From assembly GCF_020509005.1 (NCBI RefSeq), contig NC_063021.1:434001-498000 (forward strand): 64,000 bases of DNA. Reading direction: 5' to 3'. Of the stretch, positions 1-10,198 are shown piece after piece (position 1 is the stretch's first letter; each line of letters begins with the position of its first letter). The DNA is from Fulvia fulva (Eukaryota > Ascomycota > Dothideomycetes > Mycosphaerellales > Mycosphaerellaceae). A model generated the notes under the pieces. That model was not told the DNA's origin and searched no databases. It saw only the letters and a list, made by a program, of their open reading frames with translations. Made by a program: the position numbers and the translations under genes.

Positions 1-364
1 CCAGTATGGCCAGTAGAGATTATTGATCATACTTGCCCGTATGATTCCTTCGTAAGCTTTGATCTGTCCAGTGTAGTCCAACAAAATGGATGTGACGCGC
101 TTACCCTCGACATGGTCACTCCATGATGCCACCTCTACCATGGCGAGTAAGAGCGAGTCGACTCCTCATAGTCCAATCGCTTCGTCAGGAGCACGGGTTC
201 CTGCGGCTGAGGTCAAGCCCAAACATTGCCAAGAGCGGCGTTTGCATGTGACGCACTCTCGCAATTTCCCCTAGCTCCGGCCTGCTGTACGCACAAGTTG
301 TCTTAACAAACAAAAGTCGCTCCAACTCACAACATTCATCGCTACTTGGTGCTCACAAAGTGCC
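1..364. other. intergenic, no gene seen
   Basis: No open frame here has protein-like composition or recognisable motifs. It is probably the upstream region of the 2EXR-like gene that begins at 365. No TATA box was recognised. Confidence 0.5.
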
Positions 365-1728
365 ATGATCACAATGACATCCATTCACCAGCGCGATGAA
401 GCCGAAGCGAGTGTTGTTGAAGCAAAGGCTTCGCCAAACCAGGCGCCGTCTCAGGGATTGGACGCATCGACGCCTAATACGCCAGGCTTCTTTCGCTTAC
501 CACAAGAGCTTCGAGATGAGATCTATGAGCTTGCGTAAGGTCCCGTTGGGGGAGATGTCACTAAGATCGGCACCATCGCAGCTATCATGACAAACCAGCG
601 CGAGTTGAGAAGATCCATACGACCGCCTGTGAGTACTGCAGTCCTAGCACTTTCATGGTTGTTACACACACTGACATGCTCACTTTCAAGTCGACCATCG
701 CGATTCCCAAGATCTGCGCACTCAACGGCATGATGGTGTGCCACCGGTTCTACGAAGAGGCTGCATCTACCTGGTTCCGAGTCCGCAGCATCGAGTGCAG
801 CGACTTTGACCATGGAAATCTCATTCGAGCTTCGAAACTTATACAGCGCAACATTGTGAGCTTTGGTTTTGAATGGCAACGTCGCCTAGACCGATGCGCG
901 GAGCTCAAGTTGTGCGCAAAGCTTCGCAAACTGCGCATCGTGGTCTCTGACCGTGTCTTCGACATGTTTGAGGACCGTCTCTGCTTCGTGCATGACTTCA
1001 AGGACGATGATTTCTTCACTATGAAGATGGTCCAAGATATTCTCGATATCGCGACGATCGAGCGAGTCGAGGTAGTCCCAGCAGAACCCAACGTCATCTC
1101 TCTGGCCCAGACTGACGAGGAGGTGGCACAGTGGCACAAGAATGTCACTGCACTCCAGACATGCGTGAATCGCGAGATCGATCGCGTTTGGGAGGAGGAG
1201 GAAGCCTACATCGAAAATCAAGGGTATCAGCCAGAAGAGATTGTAAAAGCGCCAGTCGAGAACTCGTTGTCAGACAAAGCAGTGCGTAAGCTATGCAAGT
1301 CTGTGAAAAAGGCAGCCAAAAAGCTGGATGGCTCCACCAAGGCGTCAACATCGGGAAAGGTCACGCTGGTTGTCAAAGAGGCGAAAAAGGTGCAAGGAAG
1401 TACAAGCTCGACAGAGGTCTTGTTATCAGGATCAAGAGACAAAATGTCGGAGAACATCAATCATTCAGGAAAACATGGGATGATCGACATTGATCTCTCG
1501 AGAAGCCCTGAGGGTCCAGTAGACAACAGGGAATCTGGCGAGACACATGACGGCACCCCGAACATGACGATCCACGAGCCTGCTAAGGTGCTAGCGCAGA
1601 AGCAGATGCTGCAAGATCTCTCCATCCAGGACTCGCACTACTCGGTAGTCCTGTGCTTCGCTGCTCTTATGCTGATCTGCTCGATCTCGAACAGTGTATC
1701 ACTGTGGGTGCTGGCCAGCAAACTTTGA
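365..1728 (+). pseudogene. 2EXR/F-box-like protein gene with an in-frame TAA
   Basis: Exon 1 runs from the ATG at 365 to 628, an intron spans 629-690 (GTGAGT...TTTCAAG), and exon 2 runs to the stop at 1728. The frame is open throughout except for one TAA at 536-538. The N-terminus has FFRLPQELRDEIYELA, the opening motif shared with the genes at 7969, 9277 and 12474. In the two closest copies the next residue is Tyr (YEYAY, YEHAY), and here that codon is TAA. The second half is Lys/Ser-rich and ends in a hydrophobic stretch near residue 430 that could be a membrane anchor. The family is common in filamentous fungi and has no firm molecular function. It may be a recent pseudogene, or translation may begin at a downstream ATG. 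The 31-nt GTAAGG...CTAAG segment at the stop is too short for an intron and would break the frame. Confidence 0.6.
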
Positions 1729-2427
1729 CAAGATTTGCGCCATCGTAAGCGAGTAATGTCAGCGCGTCTTCGAGTGGCGCCGACCTTACCACAGAGATTG
1801 GCGTCCTCTCAGACACTGCCGTGCGACTCGAGCTACAAGCAGAAGATACCGACACGAAGATGGGCAACATGCGGCATCGTGTCGGTCTACTTGACGAGAT
1901 GAACAGCTAAGGAAGGGGTTCCAATTGCATCACACGCCTGGGATTGCGAGTGCACCGAGCAATGTATAGCTTTCCGCATGATCGGCAGGATATGTGTTAC
2001 GTAGGAGCTGCTGTACACGTAGGGACTTCTGTACGAGCTCTCTGCTGGCGCCATTGCGTCCTGGACATGAGCTTCAGCTACAGGGTTGTGTTGGGTGGCA
2101 AATCCGCTGCCAGCCAGCTCCAGTCGGTATTCACATGGAAATCGTTGTACCAGTCAAGACCTCCGAAAGCGTCTCCAGGCATCCACGTAGACTGGCACGC
2201 GTCATACGGACCAAAGCGCCCACCTCCACCAAAAAAACAACACCACATCTTCAATCGTGTTTTCTTTATCCAATATCAGGCCCATTGCAACCAGCAAATT
2301 TATATACGTATCTGGATACATCACTGAACAAATTGTCGTGCTTGGATTGGCTATATGTGGTGTTGTTGTCGCATGCTACCGTCGCAAACTTTTCACCTGT
2401 TTCTTGGATTGGAGAAGCTCCTGCAAG
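1729..2427. other. intergenic, no gene seen
   Basis: Several overlapping short open frames occur, but none has a recognisable motif or consistent coding character. It separates the broken 2EXR-like gene from the small helix-turn-helix frame at 2428. Confidence 0.4.
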
Positions 2428-2778
2428 ATGACCAAACACCTTTCAACACCTCAAAAGAATCAGATAGTAGGAGCCTATCACTACTGCAGACTTAAGGGCA
2501 TCAAGTGCTCGCAAAGAGACCTTGTTAAGACCTTCAAACCGCTCTTCGCACCCACAAGGCATCAGGTGCGCAATGCTCTGGATACTGCAGGCTCAAGACA
2601 GCCATATCACCTTCCAGAACCTCCACCTTCCGGACCAGATCAGCTCTTATCCAAGGAGGACTTGGACCGGTGTGAACGGCTGCTTGAGAACTACCACAGC
2701 AGGGGTCAGAAGAACGCAGTAGATACACATTGTGACTATAGACGCAGCAGAACGAAGAACAAGGTGGTGTGGATGTGA
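2428..2778 (+). CDS. small HTH protein, probable transposase N-terminus fragment
   Basis: The ATG at 2428 opens a 116-residue frame. Residues 6-55 (STPQKNQIVGAYHYCRLKGI and on) resemble the first helix-turn-helix of fungal Tc1/mariner-type transposases. The next part (LSKEDLDRCERLLENY) resembles the linker before their second HTH. The frame then turns into unrelated residues and stops, so no second HTH or DDE domain is present. It converges on the Zn2Cys6 gene, whose stop is at 2801. It may be a fossil transposon fragment or an orphan DNA-binding protein; expression cannot be judged here. The open frame extends upstream to 2257, but the first part looks like noise. Confidence 0.35.
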   Translation: MTKHLSTPQKNQIVGAYHYCRLKGIKCSQRDLVKTFKPLFAPTRHQVRNALDTAGSRQPYHLPEPPPSGPDQLLSKEDLDRCERLLENYHSRGQKNAVDTHCDYRRSRTKNKVVWM

Positions 2779-2800
2779 ATAGAGAGATAGAACAACACCT

Positions 2801-5019
2801 TCAGAAATGAACATAATCCCACCAGTTGTTTGGGGCGGTTTGGTCAGTGTGGAGCGTGACTGGTAGCTGTTGGATATAAACGGACCGTTATATGCGAACG
2901 TCATGTTCGAGTCAGGTACGGGAGCTTGCGGGATCTGGCTTGTTGCTGCTGTCCTCTCGATGTGAATCTTCGCTCGGGCACCGGTATTGTCTGGTCTGAC
3001 GGCAGGGTGGACATTGTGCCCGTTGGATGGGGTCAACGTGCTGCTCAAATTCGTGCGCGTGAGCGAGAGTGTCCCGAAGTATGGTATGATAACTTGTCGA
3101 GGATTTTTGCCACCCTGGCCAAGAGCGCTTAGCATCAGAGAATCAAGTGCAGTGAAGCACTTCTTGCATAAAAGCTGAGCAGGCTCAGTATGTGCACCCT
3201 CCTCGAGTGCAGTCTCAACTCGATATATGATCTGCCAGTCGTGTTCCACTTGAGCTTGCGGGAGCACATACTGCGATCCCTCAGAACGACCATAGCCGGT
3301 AAGACCCAGCAGCACGACGACAGTGGCAGTGAAAGCGACGAAGTTCAGCACAAGTCCATCGAACGCAGCGCTCGGCGAGGCGTCGAAGATTTCCAGATAT
3401 GCTTCCACAAGCTTCCTGGAATCGTCTATGCAGCTCTTGCGACTGTATTCGTACTTCGCCTCATGGGCCGATCGGAGGAGAAAAGGGAGGTGGATGTATA
3501 TCTTCAGCTGGTAGTAGTGAATCACTCGATAGAGTCTGGTCAGCTTGTCATCACTGTCCGCACAGGCTTTGATGTCAGCCAGATCCAGGTACTGAGCAGG
3601 CAGCTGAGCTTGGATCTCTTCCAGCTCATCTTCGATCTGGAGGGCGACCGAGAGCATCGGTCCTTTGACAGCCTGAAGACAGTCAATGACTCGCGCAGTC
3701 ACCAAGCCGAGCTTCCTGTACGACCATATGGAGGGTCCTAGCTGCGACAATGGGGCCACAGTCGCATCACAGAAGTGATCTGGGACCATATACGGCAAGC
3801 CGATCATCAGACTGACCCATCTGTCGGCATGAAAGAGTTGCCAGAAGAGCAGCTCTTGCTTCTCCGTCTTTCGTCTGATGTGGAGACCATTCAACTGCAG
3901 CAGACTGATCGCCCGTCGATACACCATCCACGCCCTGCGAGGCTGGAGGGAGCTCATATAGCACAGTCCAAGTGCTACGAGGCAGCTCATGCCATATTCG
4001 CTTCCAGCCCAGTCGTTGCTGTGTAGGATATGTCGCTCCACGGGTGGCAAATATTTCTGTGCATCTCCAGTACTGATCGCAAAGCTGACCAATAGGAGAC
4101 CAATCTGAGTGGGATGGCCATCTTTCAGTGCTTGGAGAGCAAAGGACTTGAGTGTGTCGCGGTCTGGATCTGTCCAAACAAGGCCGAGCGTCTCGCGATA
4201 TAATGCCCACCAAGAGCTGCGTTTCTTGAAGATATCGGACATCTCAGCTTCGGAAGGCATACATGCGCACAGCTCACGGATGGCAGTGATGTATCTCTGG
4301 CTGTTGCGGTCGGCCTCCAGCTTGGCATCGCTTCCTCGATTTGTCGCCTCGCTACGTTCACGACCGTCGCCATGCTCGGATCCGGCTATAACTGAGCTGT
4401 TCAGCAGTCGCATCAGAGGCGCTCAGGCGGTCTCGATCTCTTCTTCCTCGCGATCGTTGTCGCTGATCGTGGGGTCATGCTCATGGACCTCTGATACGAG
4501 GCGCCCAAGGGCTGCAGAGGGCGAATCTTCGATATCGCCTGCAGCCTCATGACCTTGCCTCGCCCGAGTTAGTTGCCGGAGTAATTCTCCAAGATGTAGT
4601 ACACGATCTTTCAGGCGTATGTTCGCTGTTGCCGCGTCTTCGGGCACAACACCTTGGGCGGCACATCGCTCCCCACGAGCGCTGCATTCCGGGCAGGTGC
4701 TTCCATCATTTCCTCGGCCAGAGCACCGTATCTTTCGTCGTCGACACTGCACATGTCAGCATGCAGCATGATGGAGAAAACCATGTCTGACGAGGTTGAT
4801 GGAGGTCGGGAAGGAGGCAAATGAAGGATGTCAAAACAACCCGACAATTTCACTTACAGGCAGACAACTCCAGGGCATACGGACGACGGTCGACTCGTGC
4901 GAAGCCGCGGACGTATGCAGGTCCGGCCGAGAAGGATCAGACGCGAGCCAAATCGCAGCTCGACGCGGCGTCTTCCCATGACAACGACCGCGACGAAGCG
5001 ACATACCAGGATCGAACAT
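2801..5019 (-). CDS. Zn2Cys6 fungal transcription factor, interrupted by in-frame TGA
   Basis: Exon 1 (5019-4858) encodes 54 residues ending SCLP. An intron (4857-4747, GTAAGTG...GTGCAG) joins it to CRRRKIRC. The joined motif is C-x2-C-x6-C-x9-C-x2-C-x6-C, an exact Zn2Cys6 DNA-binding cluster. A short leucine-rich, coiled-coil-like stretch follows (RLKDRVLHLGELLRQL). The large second part has the fungal-specific transcription factor domain, with landmarks such as QLFHADRW and GLPYMVPD. A last intron (2919-2867, 53 nt) restores the ending NNWWDYVHF and the stop at 2801, typical for this family. One TGA (4423-4425) lies in frame between the two domains. An intron at 4553-4386 would remove it but needs a poor GTCATG donor. 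It is divergent from the MFS gene and may have regulated it (inference). Confidence 0.75.
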
Positions 5020-5223
5020 GATCCAGACAGTCGACGTGGATTGTAATGCTGGTGTCTGCGCATCAGGAGCTGATGGAATCTCAACTCATCGTCCGTTGGG
5101 GCCGGCGACTTTATGCAGACATGGACTGCATCACGCTGACAGCGGAATGGAAGCGAGTTGGCCCCTCCGGAGAGTCGAGTGTCGAGCATCTTGAGCGGCG
5201 TCATCTTGCTCCGAGGGCGACGA

Positions 5224-5230
5224 TATAAAA
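5224..5230 (+). promoter_or_regulatory. TATA box before the MFS gene relic
   Basis: TATAAAA lies in the roughly 360-bp region between the divergent Zn2Cys6 gene (ATG at 5019) and the MFS gene relic (first in-frame ATG at 5381). Position and orientation fit transcription of the transporter. Transcription from it is inferred. Confidence 0.45.
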
Positions 5231-5380
5231 GGTCGTATCTCGCGCAACGCAACCACAGGGTCAGGCCAAGGCATTCAACATGGCCGGGCACGGCTTTTCC
5301 ATGCATCGATCTTGCACGCTGGCTCACCATTGACCCCAGTGAGTGCCACCGAAAGTTGCAGGGGCATCACATTACTATCC

Positions 5381-6409
5381 ATGGACCAGCGGACTGACCT
5401 CCGTAGCCAGCACACGAGCTTCGCAAAGCCTACTTTCTTGCTAGCCGTCCTCATCTTTGAGGTCGGTAGCCTCATTTGCGCTGTTTCTCAAGACTCCAAA
5501 ACTTTGATCATTGGCCGCGCCATTGCGGGACTGGGTGCAGGAGGCGTATCTGGAGGAGTGCATCTCATCGTCGGGCTGAGTTGTCGGCCGTCGCGCGCGC
5601 CATTGTTGCTTGGTATCGTAGGGGCCAGCTTTGCAATAGCTCGTGTGGTTGGGCCACTACTTGGCGGTGTCTTCACGGAGCATCTCTCTTGGCGATGGTG
5701 CCTCTACAGTAAGTCACACTCCCTCCATGTGACACTGAGTCATACTAACAATCATTCAGTCAACTTGCCGATTGGCGGAGTGGCAGCAGCCGTCATATTC
5801 TTCTACTACACAACTCCACCACACGCCAAGTCAGCAGAGGCTTCTTTGGGAGAGAAGATCCTGCAGATGGACCTCGGCGGTGCAGCGCTCATCCCTGGGG
5901 CAGTCACATGCTTCTTACTGGGACTACAGTGGGGCGGCATAACCAAATCTTGGCAAGACTCTACAGTCATAGGCACACTCACCGGATCTGGCCTTCTGCT
6001 TGTGGCCTTTACCGCGCTCGAAATCTACCTGGGTGAACGAGCCGCGCTGATACCACGAATCGTCAGGCAGAAGACGGTGGCACTAGCGATGGTATACCAG
6101 ACAGACCTAACTGGATGCTTCTTTTCATTCCTATACTACCTGCCAATCTACTTTCAGTCAGTCTCAGGAATGAATGCTGCCGACTCAGGCGTCCGAACCA
6201 TACCGCTAGTCGCCGGAGCTGGAGTCTTCTCGATTGTCGTCGGCATGGTCATAACTCTCACGCGCGACTACCAGCTACTGGTCCTCATTGGCTGTACAAT
6301 GGTCACAATTGGCGCTGGCCTGATGTACACCCTCGACCAGAATAGTACCAGTGCGCAATGGATAGGCTACCAGGTTCTGGAAGGTATTGGCTTGGGATGT
6401 ACCATGCAG
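5381..6409 (+). pseudogene. MFS transporter (DHA2-like, 14-TM type), truncated at both ends
   Basis: The protein begins inside TM3 (TFLLAVLIFEVGSLICAVSQ), followed by the motif-C-like GRAIAGLGAGG and WRWCLYINLPIGG. The intron at 5709-5759 (GTAAGTCA...ATTCAG) restores LYINLP exactly. About nine membrane segments are visible. TM1-2 are missing: no upstream frame or exon encodes them. The gene ends at IGLGCTMQ, where TM12 starts, at a donor-like GTAAGG at 6410. What follows is an unrelated frame, so TM12-14 are gone. A relative would be a drug or toxin efflux pump of about 500-560 residues. It faces the Zn2Cys6 regulator, a common regulator-pump arrangement. A working transporter is unlikely. 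Confidence 0.75.
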
Positions 6410-6425
6410 GTAAGGAGTCCCAGAC

Positions 6426-7604
6426 ATGGACCAAGTCAATTCCTCGCTGGTTGTTGAGCGGCTTCCGCGCGACTGGTACGAGCGCTTTGGCGAAAATCTG
6501 GTCCGATACGCGAGCGACGCTGAACGGGAAGAGTGGCCACGCCGGTTTCTTACATATTTCTTGATGGCTCGACATGTCTGGCTATACTCTATGGATGGCA
6601 CTCTACGCGACTTGGCGCTGCCTGAGAAAGTAGACACATATTATGCCGACCACTTTCTTGGCAAGACGACGACTTTCTACACCATCTTTGGCGGCGACTG
6701 GAACAAATCATGGCGCATCAATATTGAGACCTTCCCGGTCGGGCCCCCGGACTGGATGGGCGACATCTGGGAGATGTGGACTCGACAGTGTCGCGAGCAC
6801 GAGCGCTACGATGCTCGCTTTGTGATCGCCCCCGTGCGCTTGTCCAGGCAGGACGATGCGCGCTTCGATCAGTGGCTTGGTCTTGGTAAGGAACCAGACT
6901 CAGTTTCTGAGTCGGATATGCAGCAGTTGATCTCGTGGCACTTGCGCAACTGCGATCTTCTACAGGCTCGCGCTAACGCGACGGTTACGGACGAAGACCA
7001 CAAGCATATGAAATCCCTCGCGTATGACAAGAGGCTTTCGCAGAAATCGCAGCCGTTGCTTGCTCCCTTTACGCCTACACGCCGTGCCGTCTTCATGCTA
7101 GGCAGGGACCACATGACACAACAGCGCAGCGTTCTGCTCGTCCTTACTGGCCAGGATCAGGACTTGAAGTCGGGCCCCGCGACATTCGATATTATCCCGC
7201 GGGACAAGATCATATCGTGGCGGACTGATTGCATGATTGAGGTGTTGCTGGAGACCGCCATCTGTTACCTCCGGAAACTGGAGCGAAGGGAGGAGGCAGT
7301 CAATGGCGAATTCCGTGGCCTCAACGATGCACGGAGGAGAGCTATTCATCATGGACTCGTGGATGACAACATGGAAGACGTATTGGAATTGCATTCAAAG
7401 ATATTAGCTGCTCCCGACCTGGACTTCAAGCTCGGCGATTGGAAACGGTGGGCAGAGGCTTATGTGATCTCCGGCTGGGAACACCTCGTCGCGGATTATC
7501 AGTGGTTTGAGGTGTTATCAGGTACGAGTCAGCTACGTGAGTTGTGGCATCTCGGAGAGTACCAGGGAGAGGTTCAGAGCTTTGCCGAAATATCGAGGAG
7601 CTAG
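6426..7604 (+). CDS. hypothetical protein, 392 aa
   Basis: A single open frame starts at ATG 6426, 17 bases past the point where the MFS relic loses its homology. The product is soluble, rich in Trp and charged residues (WEMWTRQCREHERYDARF), with no signal peptide, membrane segment or domain that I recognise. The frame length and even composition support a real protein. Its start abuts the MFS breakpoint, so its promoter may lie inside the transporter remnant, or the true start may be further downstream. It lies upstream of two 2EXR-like genes on the same strand. Confidence 0.55.
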   Translation: MDQVNSSLVVERLPRDWYERFGENLVRYASDAEREEWPRRFLTYFLMARHVWLYSMDGTLRDLALPEKVDTYYADHFLGKTTTFYTIFGGDWNKSWRINIETFPVGPPDWMGDIWEMWTRQCREHERYDARFVIAPVRLSRQDDARFDQWLGLGKEPDSVSESDMQQLISWHLRNCDLLQARANATVTDEDHKHMKSLAYDKRLSQKSQPLLAPFTPTRRAVFMLGRDHMTQQRSVLLVLTGQDQDLKSGPATFDIIPRDKIISWRTDCMIEVLLETAICYLRKLERREEAVNGEFRGLNDARRRAIHHGLVDDNMEDVLELHSKILAAPDLDFKLGDWKRWAEAYVISGWEHLVADYQWFEVLSGTSQLRELWHLGEYQGEVQSFAEISRS

Positions 7605-7968
7605 AGACATCGATAGCACAGGAGCAGACTTGACCGAATCGCCAGTTGATGGGAGCCGTTTCGATCACCGTGAAGTACCACCAGTACCATCGCACCTGAA
7701 AATACGGTGGAAGCGAAGTGCGCAGCATCATGATCCACTTTTGGCAGACAACGCCCAGTAGACTCTTGATGAGTAGTACTCTGCTCAAATCTGACCACAA
7801 ACATTTGACCAACGAGGGACCATGGATAGCGGATGACTGAGCATCCTTTTCGACGACTGAGGACGAGCATACATATTCTTCCATAAGAACCTTCCGTCTG
7901 CGAGAATAGTACAAAATCCAACAACACTCATCGCAAAGACTGCACAAGACTACCAGCACAACAACAAG
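7605..7968. other. intergenic, promoter of the 2EXR-like gene
   Basis: No coding frame of substance. The last 60 bases are A/C-rich (caacaacaag before the ATG at 7969), as is usual for fungal 5' leaders. Confidence 0.4.
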
Positions 7969-8772
7969 ATGTCTGCCGCTAGTGGAATCCTTGGCCTGCC
8001 AGAAGAACTGCGGCACATCATCTACGAGTATGCGTACCTACCTCACACGCACTATAGGCGCAGTGGCGCTCTCCAGATCTATCACACTCTCCCTCCGTCT
8101 TTGGAACTAGTGTGCAGGCAAATGTACGCAGAGACGAGCAAAATACGCATCGGACCCAGGAGAATCCAGGCAAGGGATGAAGTGTGCTACAGCACGTGGC
8201 GAAATTTCTGGGAGGACTTCTCTTGCGAATACGTTGCAGAACTCGCGCCAAATGCTCTGCCATCGATTCAACGCACCGAGCTGCGGGTCTGGCATACAGC
8301 GCTCCCTATCGTATGGTCACCAGGGTTTCATACCGCCTTGTTGGAGGTGCATGCAGCGTATCGTTGCCGCAGCGGAAAGGCCGATCGTCCTGAAAACTTC
8401 AGCTTGCTGATATCAGGAGCCAACGGGGCTCCAGGGAGTCTGGATGTCCAGCCACTTATCAGGATCAGACGTCATGTTCGCTTCATGAATTGGCAAGTCA
8501 AGAACTTGGTTGCCGACACGAGGAACGCCACCAAGCGATACCAGGACCTTGTGGCCAGACTCTGGATGATGACTTTCAAAGATTGTATGGACGGAGGAGA
8601 GTTGATCAAAAGCATGGGGGACAAGCGTGCAATCTTACATGAGACACTTCGCATCTTGTGCGATTTCGATAAATCCTCTCGGGCAGGTGTTCTGGACTGT
8701 GTAAGGGTAACAAGGGCAGAGGACGATGCGAAGCTTTTTGAGCAGTATCTTGATTCCATTCGAAATAGATGA
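7969..8772 (+). CDS. 2EXR/F-box-like protein, intact copy
   Basis: This intronless 267-residue frame begins MSAASGILGLPEELRHIIYEYAY. The opening LPEELRxxIYEYA motif, then VCRQMYAET about 40 residues later, matches the genes at 365 and 9277. The middle has FWEDF followed by TELRVWHTALP, a block recognisable in the broken copy at 9277. The C-terminal half is charged and helical-looking. Such proteins have a short N-terminal F-box-like element and a variable body; partners and function are unknown. This copy has no lesion, which makes it the reference for reading the damaged ones nearby. Confidence 0.75.
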   Translation: MSAASGILGLPEELRHIIYEYAYLPHTHYRRSGALQIYHTLPPSLELVCRQMYAETSKIRIGPRRIQARDEVCYSTWRNFWEDFSCEYVAELAPNALPSIQRTELRVWHTALPIVWSPGFHTALLEVHAAYRCRSGKADRPENFSLLISGANGAPGSLDVQPLIRIRRHVRFMNWQVKNLVADTRNATKRYQDLVARLWMMTFKDCMDGGELIKSMGDKRAILHETLRILCDFDKSSRAGVLDCVRVTRAEDDAKLFEQYLDSIRNR

Positions 8773-9276
8773 GCGCTCCTTCGCTCTGAAACGACAGCAA
8801 GAACGACGTCTGCGATTCGCTGCAATTAGCATGGATCATCGAACAGCGATTGAGGGCCTCGCGTCACGCACTGCCACTCTACGAGATATCCATCGCACAC
8901 GGTGCATGATAGTGATGACCTAGCTCAAGCAGCAGCCGTGCACTATCCCATCGAAAGTTCTCACTTTTGCCAAGCACTGTTGAAACAAAGGATCGCTTCT
9001 CGGGCACCTTTTGGTCAGCTTTGAGGACAGGGTGGATACCGCTCTACGGATTTGACTATGAGGACAACAGCGAGACCAGATATAATCCGCCCTTCTACCT
9101 TGCAGATTTTGCATCTTTCACATCACCACAAGTCTGTCTGGAATCTTTCTCAAAGCAAGCTTCCACCACGACCACCATCAACATCGACGAAAACTTCAGG
9201 AGATCTTCAGGCCACCTCAAAGTCATCAGGACTCCCTCCAGCTACCCATTCCCTTAAAGCAGACCAAGCCATCGAC
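8773..9276. other. intergenic, no gene seen
   Basis: A frame open through 9052-9276 continues into the next gene, but its composition before the ATG at 9277 (Ser/Thr/Pro-rich, no motif) looks like leader sequence. Confidence 0.4.
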
Positions 9277-10198
9277 ATGGCCTCCGTGTCAGCACCGCAG
9301 GAAGCAAAGCCTTGCTTCGTGACCTTACCACAAGAGATCCGCGACATGATCTATGAGCATGCGTACCAGCCATACGTCCAGCGCATGAGGGGCAAAAAGG
9401 CCATCACTTATCGATGCCCTCCGCCTTCCCTTCACCGAGTATGCCGCCAGCTCAGGGAAGATATCGATTACTTGGTCAGCCACGATAGCTTGATTGAGCC
9501 TGAAAGCAACCTTCGGGACACGTTCTGGCAGGACAGTGCACCCGCCAAGATCCGACGCCCTAGAACTATCTACCCGAGTCGAGTGCAGTCATGTCTGGAA
9601 CGCTGCATTCCCGGCAACCGGACACGCCAAATACCGCGAAATTCTGCTCGGCCTTGAGTACATAACCCACTACCCGAGCTCTGAGTCCAAGGGCTTTGTC
9701 CTTTGCATCAACGGCGTAGCACGAGGGTGCAACGAAGCGCAGTGGGTTGCCAAGATACACTCACAGAAGTCATCCTCGGTTCGCCTCATACCAGGCTCTG
9801 CCTATGAGGGTTGGAAAACAGAGAAGCTATCACGGGATAGCCACGTGCACGACTTTGCCTGTGAGGGATGGAAACGACTCGCACTCCTTCTAGTGGAAGC
9901 AGTCTCGTCGACGAGCACGAGCGGATCCGATTGGCATGGCGCCAATGGTTCATCAGGAGAGATGATGGAGAAGCATCGATTGATCGAAGAAGCGCTGGCC
10001 ATTCTGATCATGCGCAATAAGAAACACCCTCGTGCCGAAGAGCGACTGACGGACATTCGTGTGCTCACGATCGCGGCCGTATCCTTTGATGCTGCATTGG
10101 CGTATATAGATGTGGCGACCAAGATGGCGGAAAAGTGTGCCAAGTACCAAGAATTAAAGAAGGAATTGGAAAGCATGATTGCTCAGGAGGATGTATAA
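9277..10198 (+). pseudogene. 2EXR/F-box-like protein gene with a frameshift
   Basis: The ATG at 9277 starts MASVSAPQEAKPCFVTLPQE, followed by IRDMIYEHAYQP and then VCRQLREDID, matching the intact copy at 7969. The frame reads through DTFWQDSAPAK near 9550 and then goes wrong. The continuation (STRVECSHVWNAAFP and on to the stop at 10198) is in the next frame, and it matches TELRVWHTALP of the intact copy. The change equals one extra base or two missing bases between about 9540 and 9580. No GT-AG pair of plausible length (at least about 40 nt) bridges the frames without deleting conserved blocks. The repaired length would be about 306 residues. It is a recent pseudogene or a sequencing error. 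Confidence 0.65.

Noticed and set aside
535..565. A 31-nt intron GTAAGG...CTAAG removing the TAA of the gene at 365
   Set aside because: Too short for a fungal spliceosomal intron, and its removal shifts the frame away from the downstream coding sequence.
9524..9570. An intron explaining the frame change in the gene at 9277
   Set aside because: The only GT...AG pair near the shift is 28 nt. Longer ones delete blocks conserved with the neighbour.
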